A stretch of DNA of 64,000 nt, taken from the NCBI RefSeq assembly GCF_051842935.1, contig NZ_JBPXRR010000001.1:2232001-2296000 (forward strand), in the 5' to 3' direction. The position numbers were made by a program, and so were the translations under genes. Source of the DNA: Pseudalkalibacillus sp051842935. Lineage in GTDB: Bacteria > Bacillota > Bacilli > Bacillales > Fictibacillaceae. Positions 48,048-56,532 of the stretch are shown here, piece after piece (the first letter of the stretch is position 1; each line of letters opens with the position of its first letter). The notes under the pieces were generated by a model. It searched no databases and was not told the origin of the DNA. It worked only from the letters and a program-made list of their open reading frames with translations.

Positions 48048-50465
48048 TTAATTTGCGACGATGTTGACCAATTTGCCTGGTACGGCGATGACTTTGCGGA
48101 CTGTCTTTCCTTCGATGTTTTCTTTCACTTTATCGTCGGAAAGTGCGATTTCTTCCATTTGTCCTCTATCCGCATCAGTCGGTACCAACAACTTCGCACG
48201 TACTTTTCCGTTGATCTGAACGACGATTTCCACTTCGTTCTCGGTCAACTTCGACTCGTCGAATGTCGGCCACTCAGCGTAAGCGATTGAGCCGCTGTGT
48301 CCTAACTTCTCCCAAAGCTCTTCCGTAATATGAGGAGCAACCGGAGACAACAATTGGACGAATCCTTCCATCAACGCTTTCGGCAACACGTCTTGCTTAT
48401 ATGCTTCGTTGATGAAGACCATCAATTGAGAGATCCCTACGTTGAAACGCAACTCTTCGTAGTCTTCGCTCACTTTTTTCACCGTTTGATGGTAAACGCG
48501 CTCAAAGTCTTCGGAAGCTTGAACGTCCTGGATTTTACCAGAAATCGATCCATTTTCTTCGACGAACAAACGCCACACACGATCCAAGAATCGACGGGAT
48601 CCGTCCAAACCGCTCTCAGACCAGGCGATGCTTGCATCCAATGGTCCCATGAACATTTCGTACAAGCGCAACGTGTCTCCACCATGGGATTTCACGATGT
48701 CGTCCGGGTTCACGACGTTCCCTTTCGACTTACTCATCTTCTCGTTGTTTTCCCCAAGGATCATACCCTGGTTGTACAAGCGTTGAAACGGCTCTTTCGT
48801 CGGCACAACACCTACATCATATAAAACTTTGTGCCAGAAGCGTGCGTACAATAAGTGAAGAACCGCGTGCTCAGCGCCACCGATGTACAAGTCAACAGGT
48901 AGCCAGTGCTTCAACTTCTCTTCCGACGCCAACTGATCGTTGTTGTCTGCATCAATGTAACGCAAGTAGTACCAGCAACTTCCTGCCCACTGCGGCATCG
49001 TGTTCGTTTCTCGACGACCTTTTTTACCCGTTTCCGGATCGACGACATTCACCCACTCTTCAATGTTCGCAAGTGGTGATTCCCCTGTTCCGGAAGGCTT
49101 GATGTTGCTCGTCTTCGGAAGTGTCAACGGCAATTCCTCATCAGGAACCGCACTCATCGTGCCGTCTTCCCAATGAATGATCGGAATCGGCTCGCCCCAA
49201 TAACGCTGACGGCTGAACAACCAGTCACGAAGACGATACGTGATCTTCTTCTCACCTTTGTTGTTCTCTTCCAACCACGCAATCATTTTGGAAATCGCTT
49301 CTTCCTTGTTCATTCCATTCAAGAAATCGGAGTTGACGATTTCGCCATCTTCCGTATATGCCTCTTTTGAGATGTCTCCACCTTTAACAACTTCAATAAT
49401 CGGAAGCTCGAATTTCGTAGCGAATTCGTAATCGCGCTCATCGTGTCCTGGAACCGCCATGATCGCACCTGTTCCGTAACTCACCAATACATAGTCTGCG
49501 ATCCAAACCGGAATTTGCTCACCGTTCGCAGGATTGATGGCATAAGCCCCTGTGAAGACGCCGGTCTTTTCTTTTGCAAGCTCAGTACGCTCCAAGTCAC
49601 TCTTCGTGCTGATTTCTTTCTTGTACGCTTCAACCGCGGATTTTTGCTCAGGTGACGTAATTTCGTCAACATAAGCATGTTCCGGCGCTAATACCATGTA
49701 CGTCGCGCCGAACAATGTATCGGGACGCGTCGTGAAGACGGTCACTGTTTTGCCGGAGTTCGCGATATCAAACGTGATTTCCGCACCTTCCGAGCGGCCG
49801 ATCCAGTTACGCTGCATTTCCTTCAAGCTTTCTGGCCAGTCCAACTCTTCAAGGTCCTCTAACAAGCGATCCGCGTACGCCGTGATTTTCAACATCCACT
49901 GCTTCATCGGCTTTCGAATGACCGGATGTCCACCACGTTCACTTTTACCATCGATCACTTCCTCGTTCGCAAGCACCGTCCCTAATGCCGGGCACCAGTT
50001 GACCGGAACTTCGTCGATGTAAGCCAATCCTTTTTTATATAACTGTAGGAAAATCCACTGCGTCCACTTGTAGTAGTTCGGATCCGTCGTGTTCACTTCA
50101 CGATCCCAGTCGTAGGAGAAACCTAATTCCTTGATCTGACGGCGGAACGTGTTGATATTCTGCTCGGTAAAATCAGCCGGGTCATTCCCTGTATCCAACG
50201 CGTATTGCTCAGCTGGAAGGCCAAATGCGTCCCACCCGATCGGGTGAAGCACGTTGTAGCCTTGCATCCGCTTCATTCGTGCGACAATATCAGTCGCCGT
50301 GTACCCTTCCGGATGCCCGACGTGAAGCCCAGCACCTGATGGATACGGGAACATATCCAACGCGTAGAACTTTTTCTTGTCTGGTTCGAATTCTGTTTTG
50401 AACGTTTTGTTTTCTTCCCAATACGATTGCCACTTACGCTCGATTTGTTGATGATCGAAAGCCAT
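48048..50465 (-). CDS. leuS: Leucyl-tRNA synthetase
   Basis: 805 residues from MAFDHQQIERKW (GGGAGTGG 8 bases upstream), the usual size for bacterial LeuRS; the frame runs open 83 codons further upstream only because the 21-bp repeat array lacks stops. HIGH motif as GLHVGHPEGYTATD, KMSKS in NNEKMSKSKGNVV, CP1 editing domain with TTRPDTLFGATYMVLAPEH. Charges tRNA-Leu. Expression is governed by the T-box leader upstream. Confidence 0.97.
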   Translation of the reverse strand: MAFDHQQIERKWQSYWEENKTFKTEFEPDKKKFYALDMFPYPSGAGLHVGHPEGYTATDIVARMKRMQGYNVLHPIGWDAFGLPAEQYALDTGNDPADFTEQNINTFRRQIKELGFSYDWDREVNTTDPNYYKWTQWIFLQLYKKGLAYIDEVPVNWCPALGTVLANEEVIDGKSERGGHPVIRKPMKQWMLKITAYADRLLEDLEELDWPESLKEMQRNWIGRSEGAEITFDIANSGKTVTVFTTRPDTLFGATYMVLAPEHAYVDEITSPEQKSAVEAYKKEISTKSDLERTELAKEKTGVFTGAYAINPANGEQIPVWIADYVLVSYGTGAIMAVPGHDERDYEFATKFELPIIEVVKGGDISKEAYTEDGEIVNSDFLNGMNKEEAISKMIAWLEENNKGEKKITYRLRDWLFSRQRYWGEPIPIIHWEDGTMSAVPDEELPLTLPKTSNIKPSGTGESPLANIEEWVNVVDPETGKKGRRETNTMPQWAGSCWYYLRYIDADNNDQLASEEKLKHWLPVDLYIGGAEHAVLHLLYARFWHKVLYDVGVVPTKEPFQRLYNQGMILGENNEKMSKSKGNVVNPDDIVKSHGGDTLRLYEMFMGPLDASIAWSESGLDGSRRFLDRVWRLFVEENGSISGKIQDVQASEDFERVYHQTVKKVSEDYEELRFNVGISQLMVFINEAYKQDVLPKALMEGFVQLLSPVAPHITEELWEKLGHSGSIAYAEWPTFDESKLTENEVEIVVQINGKVRAKLLVPTDADRGQMEEIALSDDKVKENIEGKTVRKVIAVPGKLVNIVAN

Positions 50466-50568
50466 TTTGAAGCCACTCCCATTCGTTTTTATGTGTTTAA
50501 GTATGATTTCTCGTGATTTATGAAAAATTGGGGCATGATGAGCACCCATTTGCTGCCGAGATAAGTAC

Positions 50569-50694
50569 GGTTTTAGAAAATTCGGCGTTGGTTTTAGAAA
50601 AAAGGTGTGGTGTTTTGTAAATTTCACCCTTCGTCTTGTAAAAATCCTAGCTTGTTTTAGGAAAATGAGGGTCCGTTTTAGAAACCATGGCCTT
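50569..50694. repeat. 21-bp tandem array inside the leuS leader, GGTTTTAGAAA family
   Basis: Six units start at 50569, 50590, 50611, 50632, 50653 and 50674, exactly 21 bp apart. The first two and the last keep GTTTTAGAAA; the middle three drift (TGTTTTGTAAA, CGTCTTGTAAA, TGTTTTAGGAAA). It belongs to the family at 47744-47889 and lies in the leuS 5' UTR between the T-box terminator and the start codon. Confidence 0.85.
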
Positions 50695-50713
50695 CTTACT
50701 ACGCCCCAACCCA

Positions 50714-50856
50714 AGAATCAGAAGCTTATCAACTTCCCTCTGAGGAAAGAGGAACGATGAGATTAAGGCGTCGCAGTTCCGAGGACCGGAGTTTAGTTTG
50801 ACCTAAATGAGGACCGGAGGAACAAGACAACGCAGAGATCAGAAGCTCATCTTTTC
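50714..50856. repeat. Intergenic element with duplicated GAGGACCGGAG
   Basis: Bounded by two copies of ATCAGAAGCT[TC]ATC (about 50716 and 50839), it holds GAGGACCGGAG at 50781-50791 and 50809-50819 (28-bp apart) and a GGCGTCGCAGTTCC block. It looks like a dispersed Bacillaceae repeat inserted between the T-box terminator and the 21-bp array. No gene is visible. Confidence 0.55.
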
Positions 50857-50860
50857 TCAG

Positions 50861-51125
50861 AAAATAATAAAACCTCCCGCCACTGATCTAAACATCAGGG
50901 ACGAGAGGTTGAATAAACAATACTCCCGCGGTACCACCCGCATTAGTACACAAAAAGCGTGCACTCACTCAAGCTCCTTATCGCGGAGGGACGATAAACG
51001 CTACTTCGGTTGTTCACGTTTATGGCTCGGAGGCGAGTTCAAATAGCGCTCGGGTTGGCTTTTCAGCAACCGCCAACTCTCTAGGACCGTTGACTATTTT
51101 ACTAATCCTCTTCTTCGCCTTGAAT
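50861..51125 (-). promoter_or_regulatory. T-box leader (leucine) of leuS
   Basis: Minus strand order: stem I with AGAGAGTTGGCGG and the specifier loop GAACTCGCC (CTC, a Leu codon, at 51037-51035), a conserved T-box GGGTGGTACCGCGGG (50939-50925), then the terminator CCTCTCGTCCCTGAT/ATCAGTGGCGGGAGG with TTTTATTATTTT (50908-50861). Uncharged tRNA-Leu would stabilise the antiterminator and allow leuS transcription. Confidence 0.9.
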
Positions 51126-51145
51126 TTGTGAAGAATGTAATTTGT

Positions 51146-51174
51146 ATTGTATGCAGGTTCTCAAAAATTGTCAA
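51146..51174 (-). promoter_or_regulatory. leuS promoter
   Basis: TTGACA (51169-51174), 17 bases, TACAAT (51146-51151), near-perfect sigma-A elements placed about 15 bp ahead of the T-box leader. Confidence 0.85.
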
Positions 51175-51224
51175 GGTTTTTTCTGAAAATGGACATCTAT
51201 CATGATGGGCATTTTGACCCACTT

Positions 51225-51776
51225 TTATACATCCCCGAAGAAATCTTCTACCATCTTTTTATACGTGTAAAAGAACGCTGGTACCTCTACGTCGTCCAGT
51301 CCGACGAACGCATTTTCTGCAACACCCCGGTAATACCAGGTCTGCTTCTCCTTGTCACCTTTGAACTTATCCCAAATCGCGTCGCCATCCGCATCAAAGG
51401 ACTCGATTACACTCCGGAGGTTATCGAGCTTGTCAGCGACAATCAGCGCTTTCACCTCGAACGGCGCATCCTTTATGTAATCCACTGTATGCTGCTTCCG
51501 CTCTATCCACGTTTTGCTCTTATCCTCGGTATTGCCTCGGACGATTTCCGATACACGCACACCGAAATTCCGCTCGATGTCTTCAAACGCTAGCTCCGTA
51601 TCCTCAACGGCATCATGCAAGTAACCCGCAATGACCACATCGTCTGACAAACCTGCCTCCCTCAACGTATTCGCCACAGAAATCGGATGGACGACGTAAG
51701 GTTCGCCTGACAGTTTCCGAATTTGCCCTTCGTGTACTTTCTTCGCTAACGCTTCAGCGCGTTCTATTTTTTCCAT
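51225..51776 (-). CDS. HD domain phosphohydrolase (RelA/SpoT HD-like)
   Basis: 183 residues from ATG 51776 (GGAGGGGG 6 bases upstream). HD motif region: YVVHPISVANTLREAG, VVIAGYLHDAVEDTELAFED and IVADKLDNLRSV match the hydrolase half of RelA/SpoT; there is no synthetase domain. Could be a small (p)ppGpp or nucleotide hydrolase of the Mesh1 type. Overlaps the PAP2 gene by 13 bp and probably shares its transcript. Confidence 0.87.
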   Translation of the reverse strand: MEKIERAEALAKKVHEGQIRKLSGEPYVVHPISVANTLREAGLSDDVVIAGYLHDAVEDTELAFEDIERNFGVRVSEIVRGNTEDKSKTWIERKQHTVDYIKDAPFEVKALIVADKLDNLRSVIESFDADGDAIWDKFKGDKEKQTWYYRGVAENAFVGLDDVEVPAFFYTYKKMVEDFFGDV

Positions 51777-52411
51777 ATCCATCCCCCTCCAACAACGCTT
51801 GTGTTCGTCAGTTTCATCAGCATCAATGTCAGAATAAGCCAAATCGCCCCTGCTGTAAAACCACCGAGCACGTCGGTCGGAAAATGGACCCCGAGGTAGA
51901 CTCTGCTGAAGCCGATCAACCCGATGAACATCCAAGTCAGCACCAGAATATAACCCGCCTGAATACCTCGATTACGCAAGTATCTCCAAAGCAAGTAGCC
52001 AAGGAAACCGAAGAACGCAGCGGAATTCATCGCATGTCCGCTGGGAAAACTTAAACCCGTTTCGTGGATGAGCGGCCACTCATCGGGTCTCGTCCGATGA
52101 TAGATCGACTTCAGCCACTTGTTCATCTCACGGACACCGATCAGATTGAATACGACAATCAGTGAAAGCTTTGGGTTTTTTACCAACAGGAAAAACACAA
52201 TCAGTATGTACATCAATGGAAAAGATACGTGCTTCGATCCGAGGTCTGTCACGAACAGCATCGCTTCGGTCAGCCCATCTGAACGCATCTTCCAAACCCC
52301 ATGCATGACGACGAAATCGAAATTGGTCAACGTTGTATGATACACCCCGAAGAAAAGAAAAATGATGAGTAAAACGATTCCGCCTACCAATAGCTTCAGC
52401 CAACTGCTCAT
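51764..52411 (-). CDS. PAP2 family phosphatase
   Basis: 215 residues with six membrane segments. The three-part PAP2 signature is present: KSIYHRTRP, FPSGHAMNSAAFFG and SRVYLGVHFPTDVLGG. Likely an undecaprenyl-diphosphate or phosphatidylglycerol-phosphate phosphatase with its active site outside the membrane. Ends inside the HD gene start. Confidence 0.92.
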   Translation of the reverse strand: MSSWLKLLVGGIVLLIIFLFFGVYHTTLTNFDFVVMHGVWKMRSDGLTEAMLFVTDLGSKHVSFPLMYILIVFFLLVKNPKLSLIVVFNLIGVREMNKWLKSIYHRTRPDEWPLIHETGLSFPSGHAMNSAAFFGFLGYLLWRYLRNRGIQAGYILVLTWMFIGLIGFSRVYLGVHFPTDVLGGFTAGAIWLILTLMLMKLTNTSVVGGGWIWKK

Positions 52412-52528
52412 TGTCCCACCCCTTCTCTACCTAGTTTATTTCACTCTCCCAAAAATATTTTTAAAGAAACTTGGCAAAGCCAAGCCTTTTGGCGGAGGCG
52501 GAAGCTGCGCCTTCTGCGCAAAGGAAAA

Positions 52529-52548
52529 AAACCGTCCGAGGACGGTTT
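52529..52548 (-). terminator. yttB terminator
   Basis: AAACCGTCC/GGACGGTTT with T7 on the minus strand, directly after the yttB stop. Confidence 0.9.
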
Positions 52549-52550
52549 CG

Positions 52551-53738
52551 TTATGCGACTTGGGAACTCGCTTCTGGTACGATATTACGATCATAGATAA
52601 AGGTGATCAACAGACCGACAATGAGCAAACAGAACACAACATAGAACATCGACTGGATGCCACTCAAGTCGACGATGAGCCCACCGACGATCGGTCCGAA
52701 CATCCGCCCGCCTGTTGCGGTACTGTTCACGACACCCTGGTAAAAACCTTCGCGTCCCTTCGGCGCAAGATTGCCAGCAATCGTCGGAACCGCTGGCCAG
52801 ACCAGCATCTCTCCGATTGTCAAAATAATCATCGCGGTCATAAGACCCATGAAGATATTCGCTTGAGAAGCAACCAGGAAGGATACCATGAAAATGCTGA
52901 TGCCAACGATGATTTGCGTCTTCGTCACACGCAACCAATTTTTCACAATATAAGCAAGCAACGGCTGGCCTAAAACGATGATTGCGCCGTTCACTGTCCA
53001 CAACAAACTATAGTGACTCAAAGAAATCCCGATGTCTTGCGTGTAGGAGGCAATGGTCGACTGCCACTGGACATAAGCGAGCCAGCAAATGAAGTACGCG
53101 GCACAAAGCCAGATGAGTGCTCGGAAACGCGTGCGGCTCTTGATGACGAATCGATCATCAAGCACATTTTTGATGACAGGTTCAGCTGATCGATGCGCAA
53201 GGCTCCGATAGCCGAAAAACGCCAACAGGAAGAAAGCGACGTACATAATCGCATTACCGACGAAAATCCACTGGAAACTGAAGGAAGCAAGCAATCCGCC
53301 TGCCGCAGCACCAACAGCGACACCAACGTTTTGTGCGACATAAATGGCGTTATACGCTTTCCGGCCGCCTTCTTTCCAGACGGTCCCGGCATAAGCATAC
53401 ATAGACGGAAACACCATTCCGCCTCCAAATCCGAGTGTAATCAAGAAAATCATATATGGATAAAAACTATGGAAAAAGATGAGTCCTAAAGAGCTACCGA
53501 ATGTGATGGAAATCCCGATCAAAATCGAGCGATAGCCGCCGACACGGTCGAATAATGCGCCGCCGATCAAGTTTCCGACGACACCTGCCCCTGCATTCCC
53601 CATCAGCACAAAACCAGCAAAGGTCAACGACTTTCCGAGGTGATCGTGTATATAGACTGTATTCAATGGCCAAAGAAATGAGGAACCCGTGACATTGATG
53701 ATCATCCCGATGATTAATAACCAAAGATGCTTCGGCAC
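52551..53738 (-). CDS. yttB: MFS transporter YttB
   Basis: 395 residues from a GTG at 53738, chosen because GGAGGTCG lies 8 bases upstream; a GTG at 53768 has no ribosome site. Twelve membrane helices; the motif-A loop GGALFDRVGGYRS and GFGGGMVFPSMYAYAG fit drug-efflux-type MFS proteins. Substrate unknown. Position between leuS/PAP2 and ytqA resembles yttB of B. subtilis. Confidence 0.87.
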   Translation of the reverse strand: MPKHLWLLIIGMIINVTGSSFLWPLNTVYIHDHLGKSLTFAGFVLMGNAGAGVVGNLIGGALFDRVGGYRSILIGISITFGSSLGLIFFHSFYPYMIFLITLGFGGGMVFPSMYAYAGTVWKEGGRKAYNAIYVAQNVGVAVGAAAGGLLASFSFQWIFVGNAIMYVAFFLLAFFGYRSLAHRSAEPVIKNVLDDRFVIKSRTRFRALIWLCAAYFICWLAYVQWQSTIASYTQDIGISLSHYSLLWTVNGAIIVLGQPLLAYIVKNWLRVTKTQIIVGISIFMVSFLVASQANIFMGLMTAMIILTIGEMLVWPAVPTIAGNLAPKGREGFYQGVVNSTATGGRMFGPIVGGLIVDLSGIQSMFYVVFCLLIVGLLITFIYDRNIVPEASSQVA

Positions 53739-53923
53739 CTTCAACGACCTCCGTTCGAACTGGTTCACTGTAAAAATTTATGTAACTGAACCATAGAAAT
53801 TGTATTCCTTTTTGAAGGGAAGCGCAATTGTTTTTTTCTGTCTCCAGACGGGTTTGGCGAGGGTCCTGTGACCGTGCTAAAATAGGGCTATCTTAACAAC
53901 TTAAGGATTAGAAAGGATAGCTT

Positions 53924-54877
53924 ATGTCGATTCCCTCTCATTTCGGAGATAAACGTTACTATACATGGAACAAGCATTTAAAAGAACACTTTGGAGAAAA
54001 AATCATCAAAGTGCCGATTGACGGTGGATTTGACTGTCCAAACCGGGATGGCACCGTCGCATCCGGCGGTTGCACGTTCTGTTCACAAAGTGGATCTGGT
54101 GACTTTGCCGGTGACCGGCGTGACGATCTCGTCCAGCAATTCCACACGATCAAGGATCGAATGCACCGGAAATGGAAAAACGGGAAGTACATCGGGTACT
54201 TCCAGGCGTTCACGAATACGCATGCCCCAGTTGAAGAACTGCGTGAGAAGTTTGAAGTGATTTTGGAACAAGAAGGCGTCGTCGGACTGGCAATCGCAAC
54301 GCGTCCGGATTGTCTACCAGATGATGTCGTCGAGTACCTGGCAGAATTGAATGAACGTACCTACCTATGGATTGAGCTCGGATTGCAGACCGTCCACGAG
54401 GAAACAGCTCAACTCATCAACCGTGCGCACGATTATGCCTGTTACGTTGAAGGCGTCAACAAGCTAAGGAAGCACGGAATCCGCGTTTGCGCTCATATCA
54501 TTAATGGCCTACCGCAGGAGACTCCCGAGATGATGATGGAAACGGCTCGGGAAGTGGCGAAGCTAGATGTTCAAGGCATCAAGATCCACCTTTTACATCT
54601 GTTAAAAAAGACGCCTATGGTGAAGCAGTATGAGAAAGGGTTAGTCGAGTTCCTCGACTTTGACACGTACGTCCAGCTTGTATGTGATCAGCTGGAAATC
54701 ATTCCACCGGACATGATGATTCACAGGTTGACGGGTGACGGTCCGGCTGAACTGATGATTGGTCCAATGTGGAGCATGAATAAATGGAATGTACTCAATT
54801 CAATCGAGGCTGAACTCGAGCGCCGCGACAGCTATCAGGGGAAGTATTATGAACCTGCTGAGGTGTCTGCCCCATGA
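53924..54877 (+). CDS. ytqA: TIGR01212 radical SAM protein YtqA
   Basis: 317 residues. Radical SAM cluster in FDCPNRDGTVASGGCTFCSQSG (Cx11-12Cx2C), the spacing typical of the YhcC/YtqA branch; YFQAFTNTHAPVEELR and HIINGLPQETPEMM follow. Function is unproven; tRNA or other RNA modification is likely from the family. Overlaps ytqB by 4 bp (ATGA), so the two are translationally coupled. Confidence 0.93.
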   Translation: MSIPSHFGDKRYYTWNKHLKEHFGEKIIKVPIDGGFDCPNRDGTVASGGCTFCSQSGSGDFAGDRRDDLVQQFHTIKDRMHRKWKNGKYIGYFQAFTNTHAPVEELREKFEVILEQEGVVGLAIATRPDCLPDDVVEYLAELNERTYLWIELGLQTVHEETAQLINRAHDYACYVEGVNKLRKHGIRVCAHIINGLPQETPEMMMETAREVAKLDVQGIKIHLLHLLKKTPMVKQYEKGLVEFLDFDTYVQLVCDQLEIIPPDMMIHRLTGDGPAELMIGPMWSMNKWNVLNSIEAELERRDSYQGKYYEPAEVSAP

Positions 54878-55449
54878 ACTTAAGTCGGATTTTACCTTAT
54901 GCAAAAGAACTGCTGGAGAAAGTCGTTGAGCCAGGTGGGGTTGTCGTTGATGCGACGGTTGGTAACGGGCATGACACGGTCTTTTTAGCGGAACTTGTCG
55001 GGGAAAAAGGCCGCATTTACGGATTCGATATCCAGGAGCAAGCTGTTGAAAACACGATCGAACGGTTGAAAAACAACGGGTTGGAAGAACGGGCGCAAAT
55101 CATGTTGAGGAGCCATGCAGAAGTGAAAGAAGTGGTTCCAGCTGAGTACCATGGAAAAGTCGAAGCTGCGATTTTCAACCTCGGATACTTGCCGGGCAGT
55201 GACAAAGAAATCATCACGAAACCGGACTCGACGTTACAAGCGATTGAAGCTCTGCTTGACATCTTGAAGCCTGGTGGACTGATCATCCTTGTCGTCTATT
55301 ACGGGCATGAAGGCGGCGTTGAAGAGAAAGAACACTTGATGCAGTACTTGGCTGAGCTCGATCAAAAGCGAGCACACGTCCTCCAGTACCAATTTCTGAA
55401 CCAGAAAAACAACCCACCGTTTCTGGTAGCTGTTGAAAAAAGAGCATAG
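54874..55449 (+). CDS. ytqB: SAM-dependent methyltransferase YtqB
   Basis: 191 residues, class I fold. SAM motif VVVDATVGNGHDTVFLAELVG, IYGFDIQEQAVENT and IFNLGYLPGSDKEI (NLGYLP in the catalytic position) fit YtqB, an rRNA-methylase-like protein. With YtqA it may form a two-step RNA modification pair. A perfect terminator follows. Confidence 0.93.
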   Translation: MNLSRILPYAKELLEKVVEPGGVVVDATVGNGHDTVFLAELVGEKGRIYGFDIQEQAVENTIERLKNNGLEERAQIMLRSHAEVKEVVPAEYHGKVEAAIFNLGYLPGSDKEIITKPDSTLQAIEALLDILKPGGLIILVVYYGHEGGVEEKEHLMQYLAELDQKRAHVLQYQFLNQKNNPPFLVAVEKRA

Positions 55450-55460
55450 TTTTCATATTG

Positions 55461-55489
55461 AGACGATTGGACATCCAATCGTCTTTTTT
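55461..55489 (+). terminator. ytqAB terminator
   Basis: AGACGATTGG/CCAATCGTCT, perfect 10-bp stem, 4-base loop, T6. Confidence 0.93.
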
Positions 55490-55550
55490 GAAACTTTTTC
55501 CAATCCACTTCCGTATGAGTAGTAGCGATTACGGGGAGTTGAATGACCAA

Positions 55551-56429
55551 GTGAACAAACGTCGATTGATCATACCTATGGCTATATGCTTCACACTCTT
55601 GAACGCTTGCAGCAATCATGAACCTGTCGACAAGCAAGAAAACGTAGTCGAGACGGAGGCATCTGACCACCAATATTCAGAGTTTACGAGTGAAGACGAT
55701 CAAGTCCAATTCACCATTGCAATCAATGGTTCTTTTCCAGAAGAAACGGTGAAAAGAATCGAAGACGAAACCATAGATGGATATGAAAGTATCCTGGAAT
55801 TAACGGATCAAGCGCTCGCTGAACAAAAAGAAGTGATGATCCAACTGGAGAAAGGTCAGGGATACTCTCACTACTCTAATGGTGTCATCTATCTGTACAA
55901 TGTCGGGACTGACAATGAGTTTCTCATCCACGAACTCGTTCACGCTCTTCTCGGCTATGATTTTAAAAATGCGGGGTATTTTACGCTGGACGGTTTAGCG
56001 ATGTATGTAAACAACCAAATAACCGATACAGAACCCCTAGCACGTTTTGGTCATTCCAGCCATGAATGGATGAACTATTTAAATGAGATAGATGTAGGGA
56101 TTCCGCTTGAAGCGCTGATCGATCCCGAGCAATCTCTCAGAATAAACGATCCTCGCAAGGAAGGATTGGATCGTGGGTTTTTCTATATACAGTCTGAATC
56201 TTTTTCTACATATCTTATCGAGAAATATGGAATGGATGCTTTCATGAAAATTTACAACCAATCAGATTTGAAAACGATCATCTTGCAAACTTACGGAAAG
56301 GAAATCGGTGAACTGGAAGCAGAATGGATGAGATTTTTGGAAGGTATGGATCGTGGAGATATTGAAACGACCGTCCCCGAATCGTTTCTCAATCAAATCG
56401 CCACCTATGAATATTATCCCCACCGCTAG
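55551..56429 (+). CDS. Lipoprotein with HExxH metallopeptidase motif
   Basis: 292 residues from a GTG at 55551 (GGGGAG about 12 bases upstream; the frame is open earlier but crosses the ytqB terminator). Signal peptide VNKRRLIIPMAICFTLLNAC with lipobox LNAC, so it should be lipid-anchored outside. FLIHELVHALLGY (about residues 124-136) supplies a zincin HExxH; a downstream glutamate in IQSESFSTYLIEKYG fits a gluzincin-type ligand (ESxxxY). Family name not recognised; protease activity is inferred. Confidence 0.8.
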   Translation: MNKRRLIIPMAICFTLLNACSNHEPVDKQENVVETEASDHQYSEFTSEDDQVQFTIAINGSFPEETVKRIEDETIDGYESILELTDQALAEQKEVMIQLEKGQGYSHYSNGVIYLYNVGTDNEFLIHELVHALLGYDFKNAGYFTLDGLAMYVNNQITDTEPLARFGHSSHEWMNYLNEIDVGIPLEALIDPEQSLRINDPRKEGLDRGFFYIQSESFSTYLIEKYGMDAFMKIYNQSDLKTIILQTYGKEIGELEAEWMRFLEGMDRGDIETTVPESFLNQIATYEYYPHR

Positions 56430-56490
56430 TCGTCATTCATCCTCCAATGAATCATCGTTTAGTAGTATTGCATTGATTCAACTATACAAA

Positions 56491-56521
56491 AAAACACCTA
56501 TCCATTCGGATAGGTGTTTTT
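56491..56521. terminator. Bidirectional terminator
   Basis: AAACACCTATCC/GGATAGGTGTTT, perfect 12-bp stem with T5; A run before it gives T on the minus strand, serving ytpB as well. Confidence 0.92.
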
Positions 56522-56532
56522 GGTGGTTTCTC

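Noticed and set aside
50466..50714. N-terminal extension of LeuS by 83 residues
   Set aside because: The extension comes from the 21-bp array; family length and the ribosome site support the start at 50465.
51179..51193. CodY box just upstream of the leuS -35
   Set aside because: Only 12 of 15 positions match, in A/T-rich sequence; leuS is already explained by its T-box.
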